Part shown: positions 31,886 to 40,809 of the stretch, one piece after another | Numbering within the stretch: the stretch's first letter is position 1 | Layout of the letters: each line of letters begins with the position of its first letter | Origin: Stappia sp. BW2 | GTDB taxonomy: Bacteria > Pseudomonadota > Alphaproteobacteria > Rhizobiales > Stappiaceae | Reading direction: 5' to 3' | Assembly: GCF_008107695.1 (NCBI RefSeq) | Contig: NZ_VIRG01000070.1 | Span: forward strand, 806,001 to 870,000 | Length of the DNA: 64,000 bases | Notes under the pieces: generated by a model | The model's input: only the letters and a program-made list of their open reading frames with translations | Told to the model about the DNA's origin: nothing | Database searches by the model: none | Made by a program: the position numbers and the translations under genes

Positions 31886-33700
31886 TCAGCCGCGCAATCG
31901 AACAACGTCGACGGCTTCCGATTTGCCCTTGACCATGTGCGCACCGATGACCTCCTGATCAAACGTGCTGTCGAGGCATCTGGCGATTTCCTCTGAAACG
32001 AGGATCACCACATCGGCAGTCTCGTCGATCTCCTTGCCGAGACTTTCCAGACGGGAGGCGGCATTCACCGTGTCGCCAATCACCGTGTAGTTCACCCGCT
32101 CCGGCGCGCCGATGTCGCCAACGACAAGTGGTCCCATGTGAAGGCCGATGCGGATGCGTACCGGTGCTTCGCCGCGCGCGATGCGTGCCTGATTGTCCAC
32201 CCTAATCGCCCGCGCCATTGCGATGGCGGCGCGAGCAGCAGGCTCCGCCGGATTTTCCAGCCGCTCCGGAGCGCCCCAGAAGGCCATGACGCTGTCGCCG
32301 ATGTATTTGTCGATGGTGCCGCCTTCCCGGGTGATTTCCGCACCGAGCAGCGAAAGGTGATGGTTTACGAAAGCGGCGGTTTCGGTTGCCGTCATGCCTT
32401 CGGACGCCGAGGTGAACCCGGCAATGTCGGTGAACAGCACCGCGACCTCGCGTTCCTCCGGCGGAGCATCGGCCCTGCCTTCGCGCAGAAGCTTCTGGAC
32501 GAGCGTTTTCGGAACGTAGCGATTGAAGGCTTTCAAACCACCCACCATGGCATTGAAGCCCTTGGACAGATCGTCGAGCTCCCGGATGATGCTTGCGGGC
32601 AGCGGTGTTACGGCTTCAAGGTTCAGGTCTGCCACCTCTCTGGCCGCGACCGAAGCGCGTTGCACCGGCCTTGCGATCCGTCTTGCCAGCAAAACGGCGC
32701 CGAGCAGGGACAGGGCAAGCAGTGCGCCGCCCACGATAAGCGCCGCCAGCAGTTGTTTGAGCGGCTGATCCAGGTACTCGGCTGGAAAATGCATGCCGAT
32801 CCTGACCGGAAGCCCCATCAGGTTTTCATTCTTCTGCTCCAGGATCACGAACCGCTTGGCGCCGTCTGAATCGGTGCCGGAATAGATATCCAGATCCTCG
32901 GAAATGTCGAAGGACGCATTGTCCACTTTGGGCATATCCTCAAAGCCGGCCAGAAAGACATCGGGGAGCTGACTGACCTTGAGCAGTGGCGTTTCCTTGG
33001 TCAGCTTGCCAAAGGACTTGTAAAGGTCGGGATGGGCGACAATTTCGTCAGATCCCTCCTTCATCAGGAACACGGTTATGTCGTCGGTGGAAACATGCCA
33101 GGTGATTTCCGACATCCGGTCCAGCGACATGCCGATCATCAGGCTGCCGCGGTAGGTCTTGCCTTCATGGAGCGGGCGCACGAAGACATAGTAGGTGTGT
33201 TCCCGGTTCGGCATATAGAACGGCTCGCTCCAGAAAGCGCCCGTCTGTGTCTTTGCGCGTTCCGACAGGGGAACGAGGATCGGGATATCTTTCGCCAGGT
33301 TGACGTCTCCGCCAAGCAGCTTGCCGTCCGCATCGCCCCTGTCGACATCAATGCCCTTGCCGTTCTCATCGATCAGCACGAGAAAGGACACCTGCTCCAT
33401 CGGGGCAAGCGCACCGTAAAGATAGGACAGGACGAGGTCCGGATCGTCGAGCGGCAGCTCCTTGCGCTCATAGGTCAGCCTGGTGAACTCGGCCGTTTCG
33501 GTGATGGCGTTCAATTGCTCGACAAACGCGGTTTGAGCCGCATCCATGCCGATGTCCACCAGTTCACCGCCCATTCTCCTGACGACTTGCGATGAGGTGA
33601 CAGCCTGGATGAACAGGATGGCGGCAGCAGTCATCAGCACGAAGCTGCCGATGACGGTTGCAAGGGTCGGCGTGATGAAGAGTTTCCTGCGTGCTGCCAC
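31886..33700 (-). CDS. Membrane adenylate cyclase, class III, with periplasmic sensor and HAMP (copy B)
   Basis: 604 residues, GTG start at 33700 with AGGA 7 nt upstream. Helix 1 near residues 8-30, periplasmic sensor, helix 2 near 335-355, HAMP and catalytic domain with VLFTDIAGFTSA, KYIGDSVMAFWGAP and GDTVNAASRLES, so all catalytic residues are present. It lies 77 bp upstream of copy A in the same direction; the pair arose by tandem duplication. The sensor differs, so the two receptors probably answer different signals with the same output. Confidence 0.93.
   Translation of the reverse strand: MAARRKLFITPTLATVIGSFVLMTAAAILFIQAVTSSQVVRRMGGELVDIGMDAAQTAFVEQLNAITETAEFTRLTYERKELPLDDPDLVLSYLYGALAPMEQVSFLVLIDENGKGIDVDRGDADGKLLGGDVNLAKDIPILVPLSERAKTQTGAFWSEPFYMPNREHTYYVFVRPLHEGKTYRGSLMIGMSLDRMSEITWHVSTDDITVFLMKEGSDEIVAHPDLYKSFGKLTKETPLLKVSQLPDVFLAGFEDMPKVDNASFDISEDLDIYSGTDSDGAKRFVILEQKNENLMGLPVRIGMHFPAEYLDQPLKQLLAALIVGGALLALSLLGAVLLARRIARPVQRASVAAREVADLNLEAVTPLPASIIRELDDLSKGFNAMVGGLKAFNRYVPKTLVQKLLREGRADAPPEEREVAVLFTDIAGFTSASEGMTATETAAFVNHHLSLLGAEITREGGTIDKYIGDSVMAFWGAPERLENPAEPAARAAIAMARAIRVDNQARIARGEAPVRIRIGLHMGPLVVGDIGAPERVNYTVIGDTVNAASRLESLGKEIDETADVVILVSEEIARCLDSTFDQEVIGAHMVKGKSEAVDVVRLRG
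31980..32522 (-). repeat. Near-identical cyclase-domain direct repeat, unit B
   Basis: Partner of the block at 30037-30579. Sharp loss of similarity beyond the catalytic core suggests gene conversion or strong constraint at the DNA level. Confidence 0.88.
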
Positions 33701-33810
33701 CGTGACGTCCTGATCGTGAGCTTTTTGGTCGTTAGGCCGGTATCTGTTTCAAATTACGCGCCGCGGAGCAATCAGGGAACCGCATCGAAGGCCAGAAAGC
33801 TTCCCTGAAT

Positions 33811-33847
33811 GCAAAAAGACCCGCAAGGCCGAGGCCGTGCGGGTCTT
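33811..33847 (-). terminator. Intrinsic terminator of the SulP transporter gene
   Basis: On the minus strand a perfect 10-bp stem AAGACCCGCA / TGCGGGTCTT is followed by TTTGCATTC. It lies 26 bp past the SulP stop codon. Confidence 0.85.
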
Positions 33848-33872
33848 GAAGGTGAATGCGTCGAAAGGCGCG

Positions 33873-35456
33873 TCAGGTGGTTTTTTCCTTCGACTCGAAC
33901 CTGTGACCGTAGTCCACGGCGATTTCGTAGTCCGGGTCTTCAAGAACCGAAACTTCGACGAGGTCGCCTGCCTTGGCCAGAAGCTTCTTGCAGTCCGGCG
34001 AAAGATGGCGCAGGTGCAGGCGCTTGCCGGCCGCAAGATATTTCGAAGCCAGTGCATCGATTGCTTCCAGCCCGGAATGATCGACCACGCGGCTGTCGAT
34101 GAAGTCGACAACAATGTCGTCAGGGTCGTTCAGCGGATCAAACAGATCGGTAAAGCCGGTGGTGGACCCGAAAAACAGCGGCCCGCTCAGCCGGTAGACC
34201 TTCCAGCCTTCCTTGCTGGTGCCCGTCCGGGCCCGGATGCGGCTGGCCGCATTCCAAGCATAGGCGAGCGCGGAGATGATCACGCCGACAACGACGGCGA
34301 CCGCGAGATCCGAATAGACGGTAACGCAGGTGACGATCACCATCACGATCGCATCGATCGGCGGGATCTTGTGCATGATCTTCAGGCTGGTCCAGGCAAA
34401 GGTGCCGATCACAACCATGAACATCACACCGACCAGCGCCGCCACCGGAATCCGTTCGATCAGCGGAGACGCGATGACAATGAAGGACAGCAGGAAAAGA
34501 GCTGCGGAAATGCCGGAGATCCGGGTGCGTGCACCGGATTTCACGTTGATCATGGATTGGCCGATCATGGCGCAGCCACCCATGCCGCCGAAGAAGCCGG
34601 TCACCACGTTTGCCGTGCCCTGTGCAAGGCATTCCTTGGAAGCACCGCCCTTGGTGCCGGTCAGGTCGGCCACCAGGTTCAGCGTCAGCAGGGATTCAAT
34701 CAAGCCGATGGCAGCCAGGATCACAGCATAGGGCAGGATGATCTGCAGTGTCTCGAACGTCAGCGGCACCATGGGAATGTGGAACTCGGGCAGACCGCCG
34801 GAAATCGACGAGAGGTCACCGACCGCGCGAGTGTCGAGATTGAAGCCGAGCACGAGAGCCGAGACAACGAGAATACCGGCCAGCGGTGCGGGAAAGGCCG
34901 ATGTGATCTTGGGCAGTAACCAGATGACGGCCATGGTGAGCACGATCAGGCCAAGCATCAGATACAGCTGAGAGCCCGTCATCCAGGTCAGTCCGCCGGT
35001 TCCATCGGGAACCTTGAACTGGCCGAGCTGGGCCAGGAAGATCACGATTGCCAGACCGTTGACGAAGCCGAGCATGACCGGGTGAGGGACCATGCGAATG
35101 AACTTGCCCCACTTCAGCAGTCCCACGACGATCTGGATCAATCCCATCAGCACCACGGTGGCGAAGAGATACTCCACGCCGTGCAGGCTGACGAGGGAGA
35201 CCATCACCACGGCCAGGGCGCCGGTTGCGCCCGAGATCATGCCGGGGCGGCCGCCGATACAGGCGGTGATCAGTCCGACGAAGAACGCCGCATAGAGCCC
35301 TACAAGCGGATTGACGCCGGCAACGAAGGCGAAAGCCACGGCTTCGGGGACCAGCGCCAGGGCGACGGTCAACCCGGCGAGGAGTTCGGTTCTGATGCGG
35401 GACGCATCCATTTTCAATGGTTGTTCAGGCGCAACGGCCTCCGCGCGTGCTGACAC
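33873..35456 (-). CDS. SulP-family inorganic anion transporter with STAS domain
   Basis: 527 residues from GTG 35456 (GGAG 6 nt upstream); ATG 35411 (512 residues) is an alternative and is where homology to the family begins (RTELLAGLTVALALVPEAVA). Ten or more membrane helices, with SulP motifs LYAAFFVGLITACIGGRPGM, ISGATGALAVVMV and MGGCAMIGQSMINVKSG. The C-terminal STAS domain (last ~110 residues) has DIVVDFIDSRVVDHSGLEAI. SulP proteins carry sulfate, bicarbonate or dicarboxylates; bicarbonate is notable here because class IIIb cyclases, bicarbonate-responsive in several bacteria, lie just downstream, but that link is only inference. Confidence 0.9.
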   Translation of the reverse strand: MSARAEAVAPEQPLKMDASRIRTELLAGLTVALALVPEAVAFAFVAGVNPLVGLYAAFFVGLITACIGGRPGMISGATGALAVVMVSLVSLHGVEYLFATVVLMGLIQIVVGLLKWGKFIRMVPHPVMLGFVNGLAIVIFLAQLGQFKVPDGTGGLTWMTGSQLYLMLGLIVLTMAVIWLLPKITSAFPAPLAGILVVSALVLGFNLDTRAVGDLSSISGGLPEFHIPMVPLTFETLQIILPYAVILAAIGLIESLLTLNLVADLTGTKGGASKECLAQGTANVVTGFFGGMGGCAMIGQSMINVKSGARTRISGISAALFLLSFIVIASPLIERIPVAALVGVMFMVVIGTFAWTSLKIMHKIPPIDAIVMVIVTCVTVYSDLAVAVVVGVIISALAYAWNAASRIRARTGTSKEGWKVYRLSGPLFFGSTTGFTDLFDPLNDPDDIVVDFIDSRVVDHSGLEAIDALASKYLAAGKRLHLRHLSPDCKKLLAKAGDLVEVSVLEDPDYEIAVDYGHRFESKEKTT

Positions 35457-35573
35457 GAGCTGCTCCGGATATTTGGTGTGGTTTTTCAGGTCAGCGCCAA
35501 TCCCTGCCCGGATTTCCGCTTTTTGACCTAGATCAAGTGGCCATCTTTTAATCGATTTTTTGCAATGCAGCAA

Positions 35574-36098
35574 GGTAGACTAATGAGGATCTGCAACGCG
35601 TTTTTCCGCGTTCTTGTGACATGAACGGCAAATGTCCGGCGCCTTGAGACAGTAGAGCAGGGGAAAATGGATGTGGTTTCGATACTTTCCGCAGGTGAAA
35701 TGCCTACATCGATCCATTCTATTCTGCAGGTCAGCAGAAAAATTTTAATCTGCTTTGCGAACGCGTGAAGTCAGGAAAATAACTTCTCGTTTTATCGTTC
35801 GGATATCTGCCGGTTTGATTCGTGGTGCCGTTTTTCTGCTGCTTCCTGGGCAAGGGCCACGTGGGTGGGCCTGTCGAGAGGTGGGAGGGCTAGCTCCAAA
35901 AGACCGACGGATGTACCAATCAAAGGCCCGATATTCAGTATTCTGATTAGAATTTACCACCGCAATGCAATCAGGTTGCAGACCCCGCGAATTGTCCCAT
36001 AGTGTTATTCCACCAGATAACGGATTGCTGAGGACGTGGCCGCACTCGAACAACAGATTTGTATGAACTTGTCATGGCCGCAGCTTAGGGAAGGCGCG
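35574..36098. other. AT-richer gap without supported gene
   Basis: About 525 bp between the SulP promoter side and the solute-binding protein gene. One 33-codon frame (35667-35768) has only a weak, too-close GGGG before its ATG. I see no convincing gene or repeat. Confidence 0.4.
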
Positions 36099-36842
36099 AT
36101 GCGACGGCTCAATGTCTGCTTCATATTGAGTGTTTTTCTTTTTATGTCCGGCGCCCGGGCTCAGGAGGTTCTGAGATTATCCGGTTTTGAGGCGCCCAAT
36201 CTGACCCCTGCCGCCGAGAAAATCCTCGCCAGGGCGTATTCAGAGCTGGGCATCCGCGTTGAAACAGTCATTAACAACCCGCAAAGGGCGTTGATGGACG
36301 CGGCTGCCGGCAGGACCGATGGTGTGCTGGTTCGCGTCAGGGCCATCGAAGCCGACCATAACAGCCTCTTGCGCGTCGATGTTCCGGTGATTGTGGCGCG
36401 TACGTTTGCCTATGCGAACAAGCGTGAGCTTCGCGGCAAGTCCTTCAAGCAACTCAGACATTTGCGGATCGGACACGTCTCCGGTGCGCGTTTCGCCGCG
36501 AAGCTGGCAGACGGCTTCGCCGAGATCTGGACTGCCGAAACTCCTGAACAATTGTTCGAGATGCTTCGGCGCGACCATGTCGATCTCGTCATTGCCGGGG
36601 AAGGCACAGGGCGTCGGGTCATTCGGGACAAAAAGCTTGAAGGTGTCTTTCCGTTAAGGCCGTCTCTGCGGGAGGTCGAGTTCTATCACTATCTGCATGA
36701 AAGACATGTCGATCTGGTGCCAAGGATCGAAGCTGTTCTGCGAAGAATGCTTTCGGTGATTGCAGGTGAGGAACCCGATGGAGCGGGGGACACCGCCCCG
36801 GGGCAAGATGAAGAAGTTCTGCACAAGACCAGCTTGAGCTGA
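36099..36842 (+). CDS. Periplasmic solute-binding protein-like (SBP family 3 fold)
   Basis: 247 residues from ATG 36099, with AGGGAAGG 5 nt upstream and a clear signal peptide MRRLNVCFILSVFLFMSGAR cut before QEV. The frame can be extended to 36036, but that buries the signal. The mature part resembles amino-acid-binding proteins (LTPAAEKILARAYSELGI, GRTDGVLVRVRAIE, DHVDLVIAGEGTG). No permease or ATPase is nearby, so it may be a stand-alone sensor or receptor partner and not a transporter component. Confidence 0.82.
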   Translation: MRRLNVCFILSVFLFMSGARAQEVLRLSGFEAPNLTPAAEKILARAYSELGIRVETVINNPQRALMDAAAGRTDGVLVRVRAIEADHNSLLRVDVPVIVARTFAYANKRELRGKSFKQLRHLRIGHVSGARFAAKLADGFAEIWTAETPEQLFEMLRRDHVDLVIAGEGTGRRVIRDKKLEGVFPLRPSLREVEFYHYLHERHVDLVPRIEAVLRRMLSVIAGEEPDGAGDTAPGQDEEVLHKTSLS

Positions 36843-36961
36843 GAAACCAGGGATGTCGGCCCATTCGGCGAGACCCATCCGCCTCAAGTCATTTTGTCTT
36901 CATCTATAGGGTCGCTTCCCAAGCGGATTTCGCAGCCAACAACCACGCCAGGAGGGGCACC

Positions 36962-37078
36962 ATGTGGACGATGAGGCTGGAGGATCGTGTCGACGACACA
37001 CATATCAGATCCAGGCAAGGATTGCCCCGGAACCCGGATCAAATGAAAAAGCTCGACGGCAAACGCGGCTGGGATTAG
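36962..37078 (+). CDS. Possible 38-residue small ORF upstream of the aminotransferase
   Basis: ATG 36962 is preceded at 5 nt by AGGAGGGG, the best Shine-Dalgarno of the neighbourhood, and the frame runs MWTMRLEDRVDDTHIRSRQG to a TAG at 37076-37078, 29 nt before the aminotransferase start. The product is hydrophilic and unlike anything I know. It could be a small protein or a translated leader; the ribosome site is the main evidence. Confidence 0.4.
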   Translation: MWTMRLEDRVDDTHIRSRQGLPRNPDQMKKLDGKRGWD

Positions 37079-37107
37079 AACCGGGAAAAAGACGCTCGGG
37101 AGGAACC

Positions 37108-38286
37108 ATGAAGCCGACCAATCCGGTCTTCACCGGCATTGCCACCACTGTGTTCGAGACGATGTCGCGGCTTGCGATGGCGCATGGCGCAGTGAACCTC
37201 GGACAGGGGTTTCCCGATGTCGACGGGCCTGCGGACATCCGGCAGGCTGCTGCCGATGCGCTGCTGCAGGGGCCGAACCAGTATCCGCCCATGCTGGGCA
37301 TACCGGACTTGCGCCAGGCCATTGCGGAGGCCAATCGCCGTTTCTACGGTCTGGAGGTCGATCCGCAGACCGAAGTCATGGTGACGTCAGGAGCCACCGA
37401 AGCGCTGGCGGATTGCATTTTCGCGCTGGTGTCGCCGGGGGATGAGGTCGTTCTGATCGAGCCTCTCTACGATTGCTACCTGCCGCTGGTGAAGCAGGCC
37501 GGCGGCATTCCCGTGCGCGTCAGGGTGACCCCGCCCCACTGGTCCCTGGATGAAGATGCCCTCCGGGCGGCTTTCTCCGACAAGACGAAGGCGGTTCTCA
37601 TTAACAACCCGATGAACCCGACGGCCAAGGTGTTTTCGGACGACGAACTTGAACTGGTCGCTTCTCTCTGCCGGCAGTACGACGCCTATGCGATCTGTGA
37701 CGAAGTCTATGAGCATCTCGTCTTTGACGGACGCCGCCACAGGCCGTTGATGACGCTGGAGGGGATGCGCGAGCGCACGGTGAGGATCGGTTCTGCGGGC
37801 AAGACCTTTTCGCTGACCGGCTGGAAGGTTGGCTATGTCACGGGGCCGGCCGCGTTGATGGATCCGATTGCCAAGGCGCACCAATGGCTGACCTTCACCA
37901 CGCCGCCACATTTGCAGAAGGCCGTTGCCTACGGGTTGCGCAAGGACGACAGCTATTACGACGGGCTGGCGCAAGACCTGGCCGCAAAGCGCGACCGCAT
38001 GGCGGCAGGTCTCGCGGACCTTGGTTTTTCCGTTCTGCCCTGCGAGGCAACCTACTTCCTGACCTGCGGGTTTCAAGGACTTGGCCTTGGTCAGACGGAT
38101 GTGGAAGCCTGTGAGACGCTTGTGACGGCTGCCGGGGTCGCGGCTGTTCCTGTCTCGGCCTTCTACGGGTCAGATGCCCCTGAAGGCTACATCCGGTTCT
38201 GTTTCTGCAAGCAGGACACCGTGATTGACGAGGCGCTTGCCCGCCTCGCTGTATTTTTGACTGCGGCTCGTGCCGAATCCGCTTAG
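37108..38286 (+). CDS. Class I/II PLP aminotransferase (kynurenine/methionine aminotransferase type)
   Basis: 392 residues from ATG 37108 (GGGAGGA 5 nt upstream). Start FTGIATTVFETMSRLA, substrate-site NLGQGFPD, PLP-phosphate and stacking region SGATEALADCIFA, NNPMNPTAKV, YAICDEVYEHLVFDG and the PLP lysine in SAGKTFSLTGWKVGY; final Arg in YIRFCFCK binds the carboxylate. The pattern fits the subgroup of kynurenine-oxoglutarate or glutamine/methionine transaminases. It precedes the asparaginase gene by 35 bp, pointing to shared amide-nitrogen metabolism. Confidence 0.9.
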   Translation: MKPTNPVFTGIATTVFETMSRLAMAHGAVNLGQGFPDVDGPADIRQAAADALLQGPNQYPPMLGIPDLRQAIAEANRRFYGLEVDPQTEVMVTSGATEALADCIFALVSPGDEVVLIEPLYDCYLPLVKQAGGIPVRVRVTPPHWSLDEDALRAAFSDKTKAVLINNPMNPTAKVFSDDELELVASLCRQYDAYAICDEVYEHLVFDGRRHRPLMTLEGMRERTVRIGSAGKTFSLTGWKVGYVTGPAALMDPIAKAHQWLTFTTPPHLQKAVAYGLRKDDSYYDGLAQDLAAKRDRMAAGLADLGFSVLPCEATYFLTCGFQGLGLGQTDVEACETLVTAAGVAAVPVSAFYGSDAPEGYIRFCFCKQDTVIDEALARLAVFLTAARAESA

Positions 38287-38321
38287 CCTGACACTGTGTA
38301 ACCTTGGAAATGAGAAACTTC

Positions 38322-39350
38322 ATGGACAATCCGGCTCTGGTCGACGTTACCCGCGGCTCCGTGATCGAAAGCTTGCATCGGGGCAGCATCGCGATTGTCG
38401 ATAGCGCCGGAAAGCTCGTATTCGGTATCGGCAACGTGGATGCCCGCGTGTTTCCGCGCTCTGCCATCAAGGCGCTTCAGGGGTTGCCTCTGGTGGAATC
38501 GGGGGCGGCGGAAGCGCTGGACTATTCCGACGCGGAACTGGCGCTTGCCTGCGCCTCACACAATGGCGAAGAAGTTCATGCCAATTCGGCACGGGTCATG
38601 CTGATGAAAGCGGGACTTGCCGAAGACCATCTGGAATGCGGTCCGCAGTGGCCGCAGCGCATGGAAGATGCCGCCAAACTGATCCTTGCAAACGAAACAC
38701 CCTGCGGCCTGCACAACAACTGTTCGGGAAAACATGCCGGTTTCCTTGGTCTTGCCAAGGTGATGGGTGTCGAGACACGCGGCTATGTGAATGCGGACCA
38801 TCCCGTGCAGCGCGAAGTTCGGAACGTGATGGAGCAGATGACCGGCGACACTCTGTCGGAAGATGTCTGCGGCACGGACGGGTGTTCGATCCCGACATAC
38901 GCTTCGCCGTTGCGCAGCTTTGCCCGCGCCTTCGCCGCCTTCGGAACCGGCGAGGGGCTTGAGCCGCTGCGCGCAGACGCGGCGGAACGGCTGTTCGATG
39001 CCTGCATCAACGAGCCTTACATGGTCGCCGGAACGGACCGTTTCTGCACGCAGGTGATGGAAGCTTTCCGGGGCCGTGTCTTTGTAAAGACCGGCGCTGA
39101 AGGCGTTTTTTGCGCGTCCATTCCCGAGCTTGGTTTCGGTGTATCGCTGAAGTGTGACGACGGCGCAACCCGGGCGTCCGAAGTGATGATGGCGACCGTC
39201 CTGGAGGCAATGCTGGAGCTCAATGACGACGAGGCAGCTCTGCTCGACAGACTGGTCAATCCGCCGATCCTGACCCGACAGGGCATCCAGGCCGGTCACA
39301 TCAAACCGCGCGAGGCGTTCCTGACCGAGCTGAAGGCAGCGCTACCGTAA
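38322..39350 (+). CDS. L-asparaginase, Rhizobium-type (Asparaginase_II family)
   Basis: 342 residues from ATG 38322; ATG 38310 in frame is possible but has no room for a ribosome site. The family features are FPRSAIKALQGLPLVESGAA, ACASHNGEEVHA with the Ser-His pair, CGLHNNCSGKHAGFLGLAK and GTDGCSIPTYASPL. This is the thermolabile asparaginase family of Rhizobium etli, unrelated to E. coli AnsA/AnsB and using a serine/lysine active site with a bound zinc in studied members. It hydrolyses asparagine to aspartate and ammonia. Likely co-transcribed with the preceding aminotransferase. Confidence 0.92.
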   Translation: MDNPALVDVTRGSVIESLHRGSIAIVDSAGKLVFGIGNVDARVFPRSAIKALQGLPLVESGAAEALDYSDAELALACASHNGEEVHANSARVMLMKAGLAEDHLECGPQWPQRMEDAAKLILANETPCGLHNNCSGKHAGFLGLAKVMGVETRGYVNADHPVQREVRNVMEQMTGDTLSEDVCGTDGCSIPTYASPLRSFARAFAAFGTGEGLEPLRADAAERLFDACINEPYMVAGTDRFCTQVMEAFRGRVFVKTGAEGVFCASIPELGFGVSLKCDDGATRASEVMMATVLEAMLELNDDEAALLDRLVNPPILTRQGIQAGHIKPREAFLTELKAALP

Positions 39351-39696
39351 GGACGATTGTCTTCCGGTTTTGGGGCTGCTGCATACTTCCGAGCTTGTAG
39401 TCCATCTTTTGAAACGCATGGTTTCGAAACGATTCTCAAGAAGAAGAGACGGGGTTTGGAACACTGTTTTTTCTAGGTAAGGTCCATGATTCCAATTTAT
39501 TACCTTGTTTTCTTAAGGTGGTAATTTAGGAAATCTACCAAGTATATCACCCAAGCCCTGCTAGCCTGCCCGGTGGCAGACCGGATATTACCGGTGAACA
39601 GACCTGGCGGACAGAAGGTTTCGGCGTTTCGGCGCCTTGCAATTTTGGTATGCGGGTGGCTGGTTGGCCGCTTGTTTCTGTCACAGGAGTTGTCTC
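39351..39696. promoter_or_regulatory. AT-rich gap with imperfect inverted repeat upstream of the DDAH-like gene
   Basis: No gene is supported. ATTACCTT (39499-39506) can pair with AAGG-TGG-TAAT (39515-39525) around GTTTTCTT. It could be an operator or leader structure of the hydrolase gene. Confidence 0.35.
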
Positions 39697-40497
39697 ATGG
39701 CACATCGTCCCGATCTGTCTTTCCGTTTCACCCACGCGATCACCCGCACGCCCGCCGATAGCGTGGCTGACGGTATCCGGGCGGTGGACACGGGCAATCC
39801 GAGCGGTGCGACGTTTCGGTCGGAACACGGGCGTTATGTATCGGCATTGCGGGAGGCAGGGCTTACTGTTGACGTTTTGCCGCCGCTTGAAGAGTTCCCG
39901 GACAGCTGTTTTGTCGAAGATCCCGCTTTTTGCCTACCGGAAGGGGCCATCCAACTTCGTCCGGGCGCGGCCAGCCGTGAAGGGGAAGGTGCGGAGATCC
40001 GTGCCGCACTGGAAAGCCGGTTCCAAAAGGTTGTCGAACTGCCGGGAACCGGTCACGTCGACGGCGGTGATGTGCTGATGCTGGATGATGTCATCCTCAT
40101 CGGCCTGTCCGCCCGCACCGACCGTGAAGGCGCAGAAGCTTTCGCCGGATTGCTGGGAGAGTGGGGCTACAATGCCGAGGTCTGCGAGACACCGGAAGGC
40201 GTGCTGCATTTCAAGACGGCCTGCTCAACGCTTGGCGACGGCGTCATTCTGGCGACCAAAGTCATGGCCGACAGCGGCTTTTTTGGCGATCGCGAGATTG
40301 TGGTGGTGCCAGAAGGCGAAGACTACGCCGCCAATGTCATCCGCGTGAACGATGTGGTGATGGTGCCGGAAGGATATCCGAAGACCTTGGCTGCCATCGA
40401 GGCCGCCGGTTTCTCGACAGTGGTGCTGCCGACCCACGAAGCCCGCAAGGTCGATGGCGGACTGTCCTGCCTGTCGCTGCGGTTTGCGCTGGACTAG
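39697..40497 (+). CDS. Dimethylarginine dimethylaminohydrolase-like amidinohydrolase
   Basis: 266 residues from ATG 39697 (CAGGAG 7 nt upstream). The pentein-fold catalytic residues are visible: acidic residues in FPDSCFVEDPAF, H120 in GTGHVDGGDVLML and the nucleophile C258 in KVDGGLSCLSLRF. Length and motifs fit DDAH, which splits methylated arginines to citrulline and methylamines; arginine deiminases are longer. The gene lies after the asparaginase and ends at a hairpin shared with a convergent gene. Confidence 0.9.
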   Translation: MAHRPDLSFRFTHAITRTPADSVADGIRAVDTGNPSGATFRSEHGRYVSALREAGLTVDVLPPLEEFPDSCFVEDPAFCLPEGAIQLRPGAASREGEGAEIRAALESRFQKVVELPGTGHVDGGDVLMLDDVILIGLSARTDREGAEAFAGLLGEWGYNAEVCETPEGVLHFKTACSTLGDGVILATKVMADSGFFGDREIVVVPEGEDYAANVIRVNDVVMVPEGYPKTLAAIEAAGFSTVVLPTHEARKVDGGLSCLSLRFALD

Positions 40498-40669
40498 GTT
40501 CTCGCAGGTTTTGTGGCGCTGAGGGCCTGTTCGGCTCGATCCCGGGAATGTGTGGAAGCGCCTTCTCTGGATGGGCGGGGAGTTTTGCGCAAGCGGTCCG
40601 TTCTTCGGGACGCCCTGTCGGCCTCCTCTGGATGAGGTTGTCAGGAAACATCAGGCTACCGTTCTCTGC

Positions 40670-40700
40670 GTTCTTGCCATGGCTGGACCATGGCAAGAAC
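40670..40700. repeat. Perfect 13-bp inverted repeat between convergent genes
   Basis: GTTCTTGCCATGG (40670-40682) and CCATGGCAAGAAC (40688-40700) surround loop CTGGA. There is no T-tract on either strand. It may act as a bidirectional transcript end for the DDAH-like gene and the convergent TAT-exported protein gene. The rest of 40498-40809 shows nothing else. Confidence 0.6.
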
Positions 40701-40809
40701 TCCATTCCGGTGCCACTCGCGCGGCTTGCACCTGAGGCTAGGTCACGGCAGCAGGGCGGCAGGACGTCTCGGAGGATGAGCGCGTTTTGCGCCGGGTGGG
40801 CCAGACTGG

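Noticed and set aside
35667-35768. 33-codon frame in the gap upstream of the solute-binding protein
   Set aside because: Ribosome site too close to the ATG and no coding features.
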